From positions 2,797,501-2,861,500 of the forward strand of contig NZ_CP150166.1 in the NCBI RefSeq assembly GCF_037963765.1: a stretch of DNA of 64,000 bases, given 5' to 3'. The notes beneath the pieces were generated by a model, which had not been told where the DNA came from, searched no databases, and worked only from the letters and a program-made list of their open reading frames with translations. This DNA is from Sporosarcina sp. FSL W8-0480. Its GTDB lineage: Bacteria; Bacillota; Bacilli; Bacillales_A; Planococcaceae. The position numbers and the translations under genes are program-made. Each line of letters opens with the position of its first letter. The stretch's first letter is position 1. Below, piece after piece: positions 18,345-27,503 of the stretch.

Positions 18345-19820
18345 TCAAATCTCCATTTTACATAAATACCCGCTATCGATTTTACCGACATGCGTCTTCG
18401 GCAGTTCATCCAAAACGACAATCTTCTTCGGAATCTTATAGGAAGCAAGTGTTGCTTTGCAATGCGCAATGACAGCATCATGATACAAATCATCATCAGC
18501 AGCGACAACGAAAGCGACGACAATCTCGCCCCATTTATCATCCGCCATGCCGACGACGGCCGCTTCACGGATTCCGGAATAATTGATCAGGCATTGCTCA
18601 ACTTCTTGCGGGTAGACATTTTCACCACCAGTGATGATCATGTCTTTCTTTCTTCCGACGATGAATGTATCGCCGTCCTCATCGATTTTCGCCAAATCAC
18701 CCGTCCGGAGCCACCCATCTTTCACGGCTTCGGAAGTTTCAATCGGTTTATTCCAGTAGCCTGAAAATACATGTGGTCCCTTCACCAATAGCTCGCCAAT
18801 TTCGCCTTCTTCACAGTGATTCCCATTTTCGTCTAACACTTTGATTTCATTGAATAACATGCTTTTCCCAACGGAACCGACCTTTTTTGCCGAATTCTCT
18901 GGGCGTATGAAAAAGTTATTCGGCCCTGCCTCGGTCAACCCGTACCCTTCCTTGAACCGCAACCCTTTTTCGCGGAATGAACGATAAACATTCGCTGGGC
19001 ATGGAGCTCCTCCGGATAAGAATACTTTCATCGACGGGAATGAAGATTGCTTGAAATTCACTGTCTGAATCATCATCTGATACATCGTCGGGACGAATAA
19101 AGAAATCGTCGCTTCGTATTTATCCGTTACTTTCAAAGCTTCCTCAGGGTCGAATTGATGTCCGATCGCAACAGTTCCTCCTGCCATCAGCAACGGTATA
19201 CTCAGTGCATTCAGCCCGCCCGTATGAAAAAGCGGCATATAGTTGACGGTCGTGTCTTCTTCGGATAGCCCCCAGCTTAAAATCGTGTTCAATGCATTCC
19301 AATTCACCGCATCATACGACAGCATGACACCTTTCGGCATTCCGGTCGTGCCGCCTGTATAGATGATCATCCAAGGATCCGTGCGTATCGCGTCAACCGC
19401 GAAGAGCCATTCATCCGACATTCCTATTGAATCGATGACTGTAAGTGAGATGGAGTCTGCAGCTTTCAAACCTCGCATCGATCCTTTAAAACTATCATCG
19501 TAAATTACCAATACCGGTGTGCAATCCTCTAACAACGCCTGCAATTCCGGGCGGCTCATCCTCCAGTTCAACGGAACGTAGATCAACCCAACTTGCTCGC
19601 ACGCGAATAGAATGGCAAACAGCTCAGGTTTGTTAGGGGAATAAACGGCAATCCGTTCCCCTTTCCCATACCCTCTTTCCCGGAAAAAGGAAGCCCACCG
19701 AATTATCCGATTTCGCAAATCCCTATATGACCAGCGCACCTCCGTATGGATATCGATTAACGCAATCCGTTCAGGAGAAAGTGCGGCCCTTTTCATTATC
19801 CAGCCTTGCTCATGGAACAC
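18345..19820 (-). CDS. Acyl-CoA synthetase (AMP-forming)
   Basis: Activates a carboxylic acid to its CoA thioester via an acyl-adenylate. 491 residues with the A3 phosphate loop YTGGTTGMPKG (about 154-164), GYGLTEAGPN, the YWNKPxxT and RTGDLAKIDEDG motif, the hinge GRKKDMIITGGENVYPQEVEQ and the C-terminal catalytic Lys in KTHVGKID. Start is GTG 19820 after GGAGGGAGGGGG. It is the last gene of a run KAS III-like / hydrolase / SDR / ligase that follows a Liv-type importer, so a carboxylate taken up by that importer or made from it is the likely substrate; which acid is unknown. Confidence 0.9.
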   Translation of the reverse strand: MFHEQGWIMKRAALSPERIALIDIHTEVRWSYRDLRNRIIRWASFFRERGYGKGERIAVYSPNKPELFAILFACEQVGLIYVPLNWRMSRPELQALLEDCTPVLVIYDDSFKGSMRGLKAADSISLTVIDSIGMSDEWLFAVDAIRTDPWMIIYTGGTTGMPKGVMLSYDAVNWNALNTILSWGLSEEDTTVNYMPLFHTGGLNALSIPLLMAGGTVAIGHQFDPEEALKVTDKYEATISLFVPTMYQMMIQTVNFKQSSFPSMKVFLSGGAPCPANVYRSFREKGLRFKEGYGLTEAGPNNFFIRPENSAKKVGSVGKSMLFNEIKVLDENGNHCEEGEIGELLVKGPHVFSGYWNKPIETSEAVKDGWLRTGDLAKIDEDGDTFIVGRKKDMIITGGENVYPQEVEQCLINYSGIREAAVVGMADDKWGEIVVAFVVAADDDLYHDAVIAHCKATLASYKIPKKIVVLDELPKTHVGKIDSGYLCKMEI

Positions 19821-19839
19821 GGTAGTCCCCCTCCCTCCA

Positions 19840-20580
19840 TCACATCATTATGCCGCCGTCGACATGCAGGACATGTCCGTGCACATAGTCGGATTCTCCG
19901 CTTGCCAAAAACAAATACGCATTGGCGATATCTTCCGGTTTTCCAAGCCGTTGCAAGGAAACCGCCGATTCCATCTGTTGGATGATCTTATCCGGCATTT
20001 TTCGAACCATCGCGGTCGCCGTGAAACCTGGTGCTACCGCATTGACATTGATCCCTTTACGTCCGAATTCTTTCGCCCAAGTCTTCGTCATCCCATTTAC
20101 GGCCGCCTTCGTCGCAGCATAATTCGTCTGCCCGAAATTCCCGTAAACGCCACTTACCGAAGATGTGTTGATGATTTTCCCTGCTCCCGCATCAATCATA
20201 TGCGGTACGACCGCTTGCGTGCAGTTGAAGACTCCCGTAAGATTCACATCCAAGACGCGCTGGAAATCTTCCGGCTCCATCTTCAGCAATGTAGCATCCT
20301 TCGTGATTCCAGCATTGTTTATTAAAATATCAATCTTTCCATATCGTTCAATTGTTTTTTCCACTAATTGAGCAACACTTTCACGGTCGGCAACATTCAC
20401 CTGACAGAAAGTGATTTCATACCCTTTTTCTTTGAATAAACCCTCCTGCTCCTTACCCGCCGCTTCGTCAAAATCGGCCATTACAACGGTTGCCCCTTCT
20501 TCTGCAAAACGCTCGCATGCTGCTAAACCGATGCCGTTTGCTCCTCCAGTAATAATTGCGACTTTCCCTGTTAGTCTCAT
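19840..20580 (-). CDS. 3-oxoacyl-(ACP/CoA) reductase, SDR family (FabG-like)
   Basis: NAD(P)H-dependent reductase or 3-hydroxyacyl dehydrogenase. 246 residues; cofactor loop TGGANGIG at 11-18, NNAG at 88-91, catalytic Ser141, Tyr154 and Lys158 in the YAATK motif, and the C-terminal HVDGG. AAGGAG precedes ATG 20580. Since the neighbours are a CoA ligase and a KAS III-like enzyme and the cell needs another fabG in its fatty acid operon, this one probably serves a catabolic or specialised acyl-CoA pathway. Confidence 0.9.
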   Translation of the reverse strand: MRLTGKVAIITGGANGIGLAACERFAEEGATVVMADFDEAAGKEQEGLFKEKGYEITFCQVNVADRESVAQLVEKTIERYGKIDILINNAGITKDATLLKMEPEDFQRVLDVNLTGVFNCTQAVVPHMIDAGAGKIINTSSVSGVYGNFGQTNYAATKAAVNGMTKTWAKEFGRKGINVNAVAPGFTATAMVRKMPDKIIQQMESAVSLQRLGKPEDIANAYLFLASGESDYVHGHVLHVDGGIMM

Positions 20581-20592
20581 CTTGTCAGCTCC

Positions 20593-21489
20593 TTACGCCA
20601 AAAACGTTTCAATCGTTTCAGTCAGTTTTTCCAAGTTATCTACAAGCGGGGAATGCCCCATATCTGTAAGCGAAACAAACTTCGCGTTGTCCCCAAGGTC
20701 TTCCATAATTTCGTTCGTCATTTGCTCCGTCACAACATAGTCCCTGTCACCGCGCAGCACAAGTACAGGAATCGTAATATCCTTCGCCTGATTACTGCCT
20801 TCTGTGACGCCGTTATGGATTGGACTTATATTGAATGTGTTCAATGAATGGTAGACATCCGCCAAATTTCGTTGGGTAAGCATATCGTCAACATACTCTT
20901 CATATTTATCCGAATGCGGTTGCTTATGTGTGTAGATCAATGCATTCCAGACCGCTTTTAGGCCATCACGATTTTTAGTGTCATACAATCCTTGCATCGC
21001 CAACGTCTTCCCTGGATCCTGTTCGACGTCTTCGATTGTTTGCAGACGGTGCTCAAGATCAGGTGTGCCGTCCGCCTTCGTTCCGAAAAACGGATAACCC
21101 CTTGTGGATGCTGAAGCAAGAAGGACAAGTTTTTCACACTTTCCTAAGTGATCCGCAACATACTGCATGCAAACAGCTCCCCCCGTCGACCAGCCGACTA
21201 AGGAAAACTCACTCAACCCCAACGCTTCGATGAAACCGTGCAAGTCTTCCGAGAAGTCTCGTATGCTAGTAACTCTCTCAAAATATGTAGACTCGCCGAA
21301 CCCTCGCATATCGAGAGCATAGATTTTATATTTCGGGTCCATGTTGTCGATCAGGACGTCCCAATGCTTCGACGAAGTCATATTCCCATGGACAAGAACG
21401 ACGATTTTGTCGCCGCCATCACGCTCTCTATATGCAATCTGTTCATTATTCTGCAAAACGACTTTTTTCAATTCCGTTTGTAATACCAT
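20593..21489 (-). CDS. Alpha/beta hydrolase
   Basis: Alpha/beta-hydrolase fold, 298 residues. The oxyanion HGN (about 34-36), nucleophile Ser101 in GWSTGG, acid Asp near 244 (RGDRDYV) and base His near 274 (DMGHSPL) form a complete triad. No signal peptide, so cytosolic. The substrate could be a thioester, lactone or a C-C bond next to a ketone; being placed between a KAS III-like protein and an SDR favours a role on an acyl intermediate. ATG 21489 after AGGAGG, overlapping the end region of the upstream gene (4-nt gap). Confidence 0.85.
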   Translation of the reverse strand: MVLQTELKKVVLQNNEQIAYRERDGGDKIVVLVHGNMTSSKHWDVLIDNMDPKYKIYALDMRGFGESTYFERVTSIRDFSEDLHGFIEALGLSEFSLVGWSTGGAVCMQYVADHLGKCEKLVLLASASTRGYPFFGTKADGTPDLEHRLQTIEDVEQDPGKTLAMQGLYDTKNRDGLKAVWNALIYTHKQPHSDKYEEYVDDMLTQRNLADVYHSLNTFNISPIHNGVTEGSNQAKDITIPVLVLRGDRDYVVTEQMTNEIMEDLGDNAKFVSLTDMGHSPLVDNLEKLTETIETFLA

Positions 21490-21492
21490 CCA

Positions 21493-22512
21493 TTATTCCT
21501 CCTCACATTTTCCCCATTTCACCGTCACCGCACCCCATGCATAGCCGATTCCCGCGCTGACAAGGACTGCGAAATCACCGTCTTTCAATTGCCCGGCTGA
21601 TTGTGCCAACTCCAATGAAAGGATTTGATCCATCTGGCCGATATGGCCGTATTCATGCAAGTAGATGGATTGTTCATCATTTAGACCAAGTTCGCGCAAC
21701 ACATAATCATGTGCCGACCTTTTCATATGCAAAATGGCCAAGTAGTCGATGTCCTTTTCGGTATATCCACTTTTTTGCAATGAACCCCGAATGACTTGAA
21801 GAAAGTTTTGCATTGATTTCTGTTCAAGCCTTGTTTTCATTCCAACCGGATCTAACACATCAAGGCGATATAGGCCGTTCTCCAAATCCCCAGTTGTTAG
21901 TGGCTTCTTTGTGCCCCCGACCGGAACGACGACATCTTCCGAGAATGAACCATCCGTAATAAGCTCTGTTTCAAGTATGATATTTTCCATATGATCGCGG
22001 CGTAAAATCATTGCCGCGCCACCTGCGCCAAGATTGAACATGAAGCGTGTCCGCTCATTTTCATAATCGATGAAGTCGCCATTTCGGTAACCACCTGCTA
22101 ACAGAACTGTGCGGATTGAAGGATCAGCGACCATAAGACTTTTCGCGACTTTAATCGCCATGATTGTCGTGCCGCAGCGAAGCGCTACATCGAATGCCCA
22201 TGCATGATACGCCCCGATCTCCTCTTGCATCTTTATAGCGGCCGTCCATAATGGATATTCCTTATGCTCCTCACCGATATAGATGATGACATCGATTTCC
22301 TTCGGCTCGATTTGCCCTTTCCTCATCGCTTCACGGGCCGCCCAGATTCCCATCGCAACAGTATGATCATGCTCACCTGGGATCGGCTTTTCCGTAATCC
22401 CCATCTTCTGTTTCACAACATCGACGGGTAAATTTGCACGCTCTGCGATCTCTTCACCTGTCATTTTTGTTTCAGGAATATATACACCCGTGCTGACAAT
22501 CCCGACGACCAT
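21493..22512 (-). CDS. KAS III-like (3-oxoacyl-ACP synthase III fold) protein
   Basis: Thiolase-fold condensing-enzyme relative, 339 residues. The active Cys is C113 in ALRCGTTIMA (E. coli FabH has C112), and His262 in ILHMKRSAH matches FabH H244. The third FabH residue, Asn274, is replaced by His290 in YGHIGQMD. The family is used for Claisen condensation (FabH, HMG-CoA synthase) but also for reverse cleavage. Its placement, TAATG-overlapped with livM and upstream of a hydrolase, reductase and CoA ligase, argues for a role in processing a transported acid rather than in housekeeping lipid synthesis. Confidence 0.85.
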   Translation of the reverse strand: MVVGIVSTGVYIPETKMTGEEIAERANLPVDVVKQKMGITEKPIPGEHDHTVAMGIWAAREAMRKGQIEPKEIDVIIYIGEEHKEYPLWTAAIKMQEEIGAYHAWAFDVALRCGTTIMAIKVAKSLMVADPSIRTVLLAGGYRNGDFIDYENERTRFMFNLGAGGAAMILRRDHMENIILETELITDGSFSEDVVVPVGGTKKPLTTGDLENGLYRLDVLDPVGMKTRLEQKSMQNFLQVIRGSLQKSGYTEKDIDYLAILHMKRSAHDYVLRELGLNDEQSIYLHEYGHIGQMDQILSLELAQSAGQLKDGDFAVLVSAGIGYAWGAVTVKWGKCEEE

Positions 22513-23513
22513 TATGAAACCTCCTTCTTAGGTTCAGATTTTGCTCCACCCTTTTTCATCTTCCATTTCCAATATTGCTCCCGTATCGTTCCGACGACAC
22601 CTCTTGGGAAGAAGACAACCGCCAAAATGTATACGATTCCGAAGAAGATGATCCAACGTTCGAAAATCGGATATTCTTTTGCTAATCCGGATAAATAATG
22701 CTGCGCCAATTCAATTACACCCGCACCTACAATCGGTCCGATCAATGTCCCTACACCGCCGATGATCGTCATAAGCAACGCATCTAATGTGATATCCATC
22801 GTAAGCACGCTCGTATTGACGAACCGAAGCGATATGGCATATAGCGAACCGGCAAGGCTTGCGATGACACCTGCAACGACAGAGGCAATCACTTTATAAT
22901 GCAGTGGATTGAAACCGAGGGAACTTGTTCGCTGTTCATTCTCCCTGACGGCAACAAGCACTCTTCCGAATGGGGAATTCACAAACCTTCTTAGGAACAC
23001 ATAAACGAGTACAAGGCAGGCAAGAACGACGAGATAAAACATGACCCGATCCTTGAAAAACTCCGGCGCCTTGAACGTGAATCCGTCATTCCCCTGAGTC
23101 AATGTCCGCCATTTCTCCGCCAACACTAAAAACAATCCCGATACAGCGAGTGTCAGCATCGCATAGAAGTGGCTTTTCAATCGCAATGTAAGCAAGCCGA
23201 TGAAGAAACTGATCAATGCCGCAAGCAGCATGCCGACACCGATTGAAAGGATGAACGTCCCCATCGTTGGCTCAATCCTCTTCAGCATGACTGCGGTCGT
23301 GTACGCCCCCATCCCAAAGAACATCGCATGCCCGAACGACACGATTCCGGTATAACCAAGCAAAATATCATAACTCATCGCAAGAATCGAGAAGATGAAT
23401 ATTTGCGTGAGTAATATAGTCCATGTCCTTGATTCCGAGACGAATGGGAAGATGGCAAGCGCGATCACAATGACAACAAGTAAGTAATGGTTTAATTGAA
23501 ATTTTCTTTTCAT
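22512..23513 (-). CDS. livM: Branched-chain amino acid-type ABC transporter permease LivM
   Basis: Integral membrane subunit of a HAAT-family importer, 333 residues with about ten membrane segments and the LivM signature region GYTGIVSFGHAMFFGMGAY and the EAA-like loop VAVRENEQRTSSLGFN. Start ATG 23513 (GGGGTGA upstream), 4 nt after livH. Its stop TAA shares a base with the KAS III-like start, tying transporter and enzymes into one operon. Substrates of such systems in Bacillales include amino acids, urea and aromatic acids. Confidence 0.93.
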   Translation of the reverse strand: MKRKFQLNHYLLVVIVIALAIFPFVSESRTWTILLTQIFIFSILAMSYDILLGYTGIVSFGHAMFFGMGAYTTAVMLKRIEPTMGTFILSIGVGMLLAALISFFIGLLTLRLKSHFYAMLTLAVSGLFLVLAEKWRTLTQGNDGFTFKAPEFFKDRVMFYLVVLACLVLVYVFLRRFVNSPFGRVLVAVRENEQRTSSLGFNPLHYKVIASVVAGVIASLAGSLYAISLRFVNTSVLTMDITLDALLMTIIGGVGTLIGPIVGAGVIELAQHYLSGLAKEYPIFERWIIFFGIVYILAVVFFPRGVVGTIREQYWKWKMKKGGAKSEPKKEVS

Positions 23514-23517
23514 GCCG

Positions 23518-24378
23518 TCACCCCTTTGCCCTGAATAGCCCTTGCGGACGGAAGATTAATACAATAGCCATAAGCATCATATTGACCGCAAGTGAAAGTG
23601 CCGGAACGTAATAGGCCATATAACTCCCCGCTAATCCAACAAGAATAGCGGCTGATAACGATCCTGAAAAACTGCCCATTCCACCGATAACTACAACGAT
23701 GAACGCCAAAATGGCAAACTCAAATCCCATTTCCGCATAGATTACACCGGAATACGGTGCAAACAGCACACCACCAAGTGCAGCAAGTGCCGCGCCAGTC
23801 ATGAATACATATAAAAACACACGCTTAATATTGATACCAAGTGCCTGCACCATTTCTTTATTCATAACGCCGGCTCGGACAACAAGGCCGATCTTCGTCT
23901 TTTGCAACATGTATTGAAAAATGCCGAAGACAAGAAACCCGACGATTATGATGAATAGACGGTATTTAATAATGAGAACATCCCCGATTTCCCAGCTTCC
24001 CGCTAAATAAGGCGGCACTTTTGCCGGGATTTGATTCGGCCCCCAGACGACTTTCAACAGCTCTGCCAACACAAGCATGAATCCAAGTGTAATCAAAATC
24101 TGTTGGACGTGATTCCCGTAAACCGGCGTGATGATTAGTTTTTCTGTGATGAAACCAAGGACTGCCCCTGTAACAATCGCACCTAAAATACCAAGGATGA
24201 AACTCCCTGTAATTGAATAAAACCAGACCCCAGAATATGCACCCCATGCGAACAATCCACCGTGTGCAAAGTTCAATACGCTCATCAAACCGAAAATAAG
24301 GGTCAATCCGGAAGCAAGAAGAAAGATGAGCATGCCTGTTGCCAAGCCGTTTATCGTCAAATTGATAAGTAATTCCAT
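23518..24378 (-). CDS. livH: Branched-chain amino acid-type ABC transporter permease LivH
   Basis: Second membrane subunit, 286 residues with about eight membrane segments; LTLIFGLMSVLNFAHGGLFAWGAY is the LivH hallmark, and VRAGVMNKEMVQALGIN is the ATPase-contact loop. GGGGG precedes ATG 24378. Pairs with LivM. Confidence 0.93.
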   Translation of the reverse strand: MELLINLTINGLATGMLIFLLASGLTLIFGLMSVLNFAHGGLFAWGAYSGVWFYSITGSFILGILGAIVTGAVLGFITEKLIITPVYGNHVQQILITLGFMLVLAELLKVVWGPNQIPAKVPPYLAGSWEIGDVLIIKYRLFIIIVGFLVFGIFQYMLQKTKIGLVVRAGVMNKEMVQALGINIKRVFLYVFMTGAALAALGGVLFAPYSGVIYAEMGFEFAILAFIVVVIGGMGSFSGSLSAAILVGLAGSYMAYYVPALSLAVNMMLMAIVLIFRPQGLFRAKG

Positions 24379-24391
24379 CGTGCAGCCCCCT

Positions 24392-25099
24392 TCACCCGAT
24401 TCCCAAATATTTTCGTTTCAATTCTTCATTCGCTATCAAATCTTTCATCTCACCGGCATGCACTGTCGCGCCATCGTCAATAAGTGTGTACCGGTCTCCA
24501 ATCCGGCTTGCCATGATGAAATTCTGTTCGACAAGCACAATCGTCGTGCTCTTCTTCATTTCCGTAATGGCTTCCATCACCTTTTCGACGACAATCGGGG
24601 CAAGGCCTTTTGATGGTTCGTCGATTAACAGCAGCTTGCTTTCATGGACGAAAGCTCTTGCCATCGCCAACATCTGCTTCTGTCCACCTGACAGATGCCC
24701 TCCATCCTTTTTCCAAAACGTCTTCAAATCAGGGAAGAGATCCAACACATATTCCTGCCGGGCAAGTGTCGCGTCATCCTCTTTTCGCATTGCTACTTTC
24801 ATATTTTCCTCGACGGTCAAATCGGCGAATATCCCCTGGTCTTCCGGGACGTACCCGATGCCTGTATTTGCAATTACATATGTAGGCTGTTTTTTGATGT
24901 CCTTGTCTTCAAAAAGAATTGTCCCTTTCGAAGCGGGTGTCAATCCCATGATCGTTTTCAAAGTCGTCGTTTTCCCAGCCCCGTTTCGTCCCAACAGCAC
25001 ACTCACTTCACCAACACGTGCTTCAAATGAAACACCTTGGAGGATATGATATTGCCCGATATGCGTATGGATATCCTCAACTTTCAGCAAGGTTTTCAT
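24392..25099 (-). CDS. livF: ABC transporter ATP-binding protein LivF
   Basis: One of two ATPases. Walker A GRNGAGKTTT (about 37-46), signature LSGGQKQM, Walker B LLLIDEPSKGLAP, switch His replaced in VLVEQN as usual for LivF. AGGAGG lies eight bases before ATG 25099; a GTG one codon earlier is also possible. Overlaps the 3' end of livG by 23 nt. Confidence 0.94.
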   Translation of the reverse strand: MKTLLKVEDIHTHIGQYHILQGVSFEARVGEVSVLLGRNGAGKTTTLKTIMGLTPASKGTILFEDKDIKKQPTYVIANTGIGYVPEDQGIFADLTVEENMKVAMRKEDDATLARQEYVLDLFPDLKTFWKKDGGHLSGGQKQMLAMARAFVHESKLLLIDEPSKGLAPIVVEKVMEAITEMKKSTTIVLVEQNFIMASRIGDRYTLIDDGATVHAGEMKDLIANEELKRKYLGIG

Positions 25100-25850
25100 C
25101 ACACAATCCTCCTAAGTACGCGTTTTGAACGGTCTCGTTGTTCATGATTTCCTCAGGGCTTCCGTCAGCAAGCAGTTTGCCGTTGAAAAGCACCATGATC
25201 GAGTCCGATAGGTCAAGAATCATATCCATCTTATGTTCGATCAAAAGAATCGTCTTTTCCCCCGTCTGCTTGATCGCTTTTATGACGTCAAGGATAGCTG
25301 GCACTTCCTCAAGCGACATTCCTGCAGTCGGTTCATCTAACAAAAGCACTTCCGTATCAAGCGCCAAAAGCATCGCGATCTCCAATTTCCTTTTTTCACC
25401 ATGGGACAACTGGCTCGCGATGGCATGCTCCTTTCCTTGCAGCAAAACGACCCCAATCAGCCTCTCCGCTTCTTCCATCAGCTTTTTATGATAAGTGAAA
25501 TGCCGATACATCTGATACCGGATCTTTTCCTTTGATTGGACCGCAAGACGTACATTTTCAAGTACCGTCAAATTCGGAAATACGTTCGTTATTTGGAATG
25601 AACGGCCAAGACCCAACCGCGCCCGTGCGACGGATGACATCGAAGTGATCTTCTCCCCTTTGAAATAGACATCGCCTTCTGTAGCCTTCAATTCTCCGCT
25701 AAGCAAATTAAAAAACGTCGTCTTCCCCGCCCCATTCGGACCGATGATTGACTTCAACTGTTTTGCTGGCATTTCAAAATTCACTTTGGATACTGCCGTA
25801 TGTCCTCCGAAGCGAATTGTTAAATTCTCTGTTTTAATGATCGGTTCCAC
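25077..25850 (-). CDS. livG: ABC transporter ATP-binding protein LivG
   Basis: Second ATPase. Walker A GPNGAGKTTFF, the LivG-type QITNVFPNLTVLENV segment, signature LSHGEKRKLEIAM, Walker B VLLLDEPTAGM, and HKMD switch. I choose GTG 25850, seven bases after AAGGAGG; the frame opens at 25868 but there the ribosome site would be inside the gene. Separated from the binding-protein gene by 100 bp holding two hairpins. Confidence 0.93.
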   Translation of the reverse strand: MEPIIKTENLTIRFGGHTAVSKVNFEMPAKQLKSIIGPNGAGKTTFFNLLSGELKATEGDVYFKGEKITSMSSVARARLGLGRSFQITNVFPNLTVLENVRLAVQSKEKIRYQMYRHFTYHKKLMEEAERLIGVVLLQGKEHAIASQLSHGEKRKLEIAMLLALDTEVLLLDEPTAGMSLEEVPAILDVIKAIKQTGEKTILLIEHKMDMILDLSDSIMVLFNGKLLADGSPEEIMNNETVQNAYLGGLCDENLAES

Positions 25851-25879
25851 ATCGTTTCCTCCTTCCACCTGTTCAGCCC

Positions 25880-25943
25880 TTCTCGATTGGATGAATAAGG
25901 GGGGATTTCATCCAATTGAGAAGGACAGTACAAACTGTCCTTC
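25880..25943 (-). terminator. Two consecutive hairpins between livK-like gene and livG
   Basis: On the minus strand the first hairpin, 25920-25943, has arms GAAGGACAGT/ACTGTCCTTC; the second, 25880-25922, has arms TTCTCAATTGGATGAAA/TTCATCCAATCGAGAA. Neither is followed by a good T tract. Their arms overlap by a few bases at 25920-25922. They may stabilise the 3' end of the binding-protein mRNA or act as a partial terminator. Confidence 0.55.
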
Positions 25944-25949
25944 TTTCGT

Positions 25950-27215
25950 TTACTTATTTAGGATTGGTGGCTCAGTCTCCTCAGGTGACAATTCTCTGAG
26001 AAGTACCGGCACTGGGTACGGAATGCCTTCTTGTTTTTCAAGTTTAATAGAGTAAAGTGTTTGCAATGCTTGGTGGTCTTCCGCACGGAATGTCATTTTC
26101 CCTTTCGGTGTTTCGAAAGACATGCCTTCCATGATGGAAATCAACTTATTGCCGTCTGCGTCACCATTCGATTTATTCAAAGCTTCAACAATCGCGATGG
26201 CTGCGGACATACCGCCCGGTGTGAATAGATCCGGAACTTCACCGTTGTATCTCGCTTTATGTTCCTTGACTAACCAATCATTGATTGGGTTGTTTGGAAG
26301 CGTGTGGTAGTAAACTGAGAATCCTTCCATTCCGATAAGTGGCTCCATGATGGATAGTGCCGGGATATCAGGTGCACCCGTTGAAATTTTGATGCCTTTC
26401 TCTTGCATCTTCAAATCGGCAATTTGGTTCCAAGGCGAGTTTGCACCAGCCCAAACGACGAACATATAATCCGGTTTTGCTTCAATGACTTTTTGTAAAT
26501 TGGAAGTGAAGTCAGTTGCAGCCGGGTCAGCAAATTCTTCAAGGATAATTTCAGCCCCTAATGCTTCAGCCGCTTTTTTAAACGCCGCAATGCCATCCCA
26601 TCCGAATGAGTAGTCCGGTGCAAATGTAGCGATTTTCACTCCAGGTCCAGCAATTGCAGCAGCTCCTGCTACAGCGTCTTGTGATGAGTTACGTGCTGTA
26701 CGGAAAATGAACGGGTTGAATTCCGAGCCTGTGATGCTGTCGGCAACCGCCGGCTCGACGATCATGATTTTCTCGTATTCTTCAGCAAGTGGAAGTACTG
26801 CGAGTGTGTCACCTGAACTGGATGATCCGACGAGGAAGTCGACTTCATCTTCTTCAAGTAGTTTTGTTGCTTTTTGAACTGCGACTTCAGGTTTTGTTTC
26901 TGTGTCTTCGTAGACGACTTCAATCTTTTTGCCCGCGACGACCATTGTTCCGCCTGTTGCATACTCGAGTCCAAGTTCGAAGCCTTGTTTGGTTTGCTTT
27001 CCGTATGATTCAAGGGCGCCAGTTAGGGAGGCAAGGACACCGATTTTGATAGTGCCTAATTCTTCCTCATCATCTTCGTTTTGATTTGACTGGTTTGTTG
27101 CTTTTTCGTCATCGTCCGTCTTTGTGGATGCTTCGCCACCGTCGGATTTGCTGCAAGCCGCCATGATGATTAACATCATTGCGACTAATAAATACAACCA
27201 TGATTTCTTCTTCAT
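25950..27215 (-). CDS. Periplasmic-type ligand-binding lipoprotein of the Liv importer (LivK-like)
   Basis: Extracellular substrate receptor anchored to the membrane, 421 residues. Lipoprotein signal with lipobox IMAAC (Cys 21), an acidic Asp/Glu/Asn linker to about 52, then a type I periplasmic-binding fold (Peripla_BP_6) from IKIGVLASLTGALESYGKQ to the end. GAGGAG precedes ATG 27215. First gene of the operon livK-livG-livF-livH-livM-KAS III-hydrolase-SDR-ligase. The fold covers both Leu/Ile/Val and aromatic or amide ligands, so the substrate stays open. Confidence 0.92.
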   Translation of the reverse strand: MKKKSWLYLLVAMMLIIMAACSKSDGGEASTKTDDDEKATNQSNQNEDDEEELGTIKIGVLASLTGALESYGKQTKQGFELGLEYATGGTMVVAGKKIEVVYEDTETKPEVAVQKATKLLEEDEVDFLVGSSSSGDTLAVLPLAEEYEKIMIVEPAVADSITGSEFNPFIFRTARNSSQDAVAGAAAIAGPGVKIATFAPDYSFGWDGIAAFKKAAEALGAEIILEEFADPAATDFTSNLQKVIEAKPDYMFVVWAGANSPWNQIADLKMQEKGIKISTGAPDIPALSIMEPLIGMEGFSVYYHTLPNNPINDWLVKEHKARYNGEVPDLFTPGGMSAAIAIVEALNKSNGDADGNKLISIMEGMSFETPKGKMTFRAEDHQALQTLYSIKLEKQEGIPYPVPVLLRELSPEETEPPILNK

Positions 27216-27292
27216 ACTGCAACTCCTCTCAATCTGTTATTTTGTAACCGCTTTCTTTCTGTCTCTAAGTCTATGTTAAGAGAGTTGCAAAT

Positions 27293-27306
27293 CAGTTACA
27301 TAACTG
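27293..27306 (-). promoter_or_regulatory. Palindrome upstream of the Liv operon, candidate operator
   Basis: CAGTTA-TG-TAACTG (minus strand), an inverted repeat of six bp, immediately upstream of TTGCAA, which could be a -35, 78 bp before the livK-like start. Candidate site for the BTAD regulator encoded next door; unproven. Confidence 0.4.
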
Positions 27307-27316
27307 AAACTGGGCC

Positions 27317-27445
27317 GTTGATTTCCACTTCGGGCGGACGCTTTCCGCGGGCATGGCCTCAGCCTCCTCACTTCGCTACGCTACGTTGCGGGGTCTTCGG
27401 CTCATGCTATTCCCGCAGGAGTCGCCGCCCTCCGCTTCAATCAAC
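27317..27445. repeat. Dispersed GC-rich repeat, copy 2
   Basis: Bounded by the inverted ends gttgatt and aatcaac; contains gggcggacgctttccgcggg, gcctcagcctcctcac and caggagtcgccgccctccg. Shares order and most sequence with the copies at 7224 and 61651. Non-coding, imperfectly palindromic. It separates the Liv operon promoter from the terminator of the regulator gene. Confidence 0.85.
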
Positions 27446-27480
27446 TAACTCCAATGCATCTATTAGAATCTATCAAAAAA

Positions 27481-27503
27481 AGGAAGCAGTTGGTTTGCTT
27501 CCT
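27481..27503 (-). terminator. Terminator of the BTAD regulator gene
   Basis: AGGAAGCA/TGCTTCCT stem, seven-base loop, seven T after it on the minus strand. It overlaps the last bases of the gene's stop region. Confidence 0.88.

Noticed and set aside
17911..18441. 176-codon open frame on the plus strand with repeated FSFITKEFS-like segments
   Set aside because: It is a by-product of the 21-bp tandem repeat (a multiple of three). No ribosome binding site, and it runs through a terminator into the end of the opposite gene.
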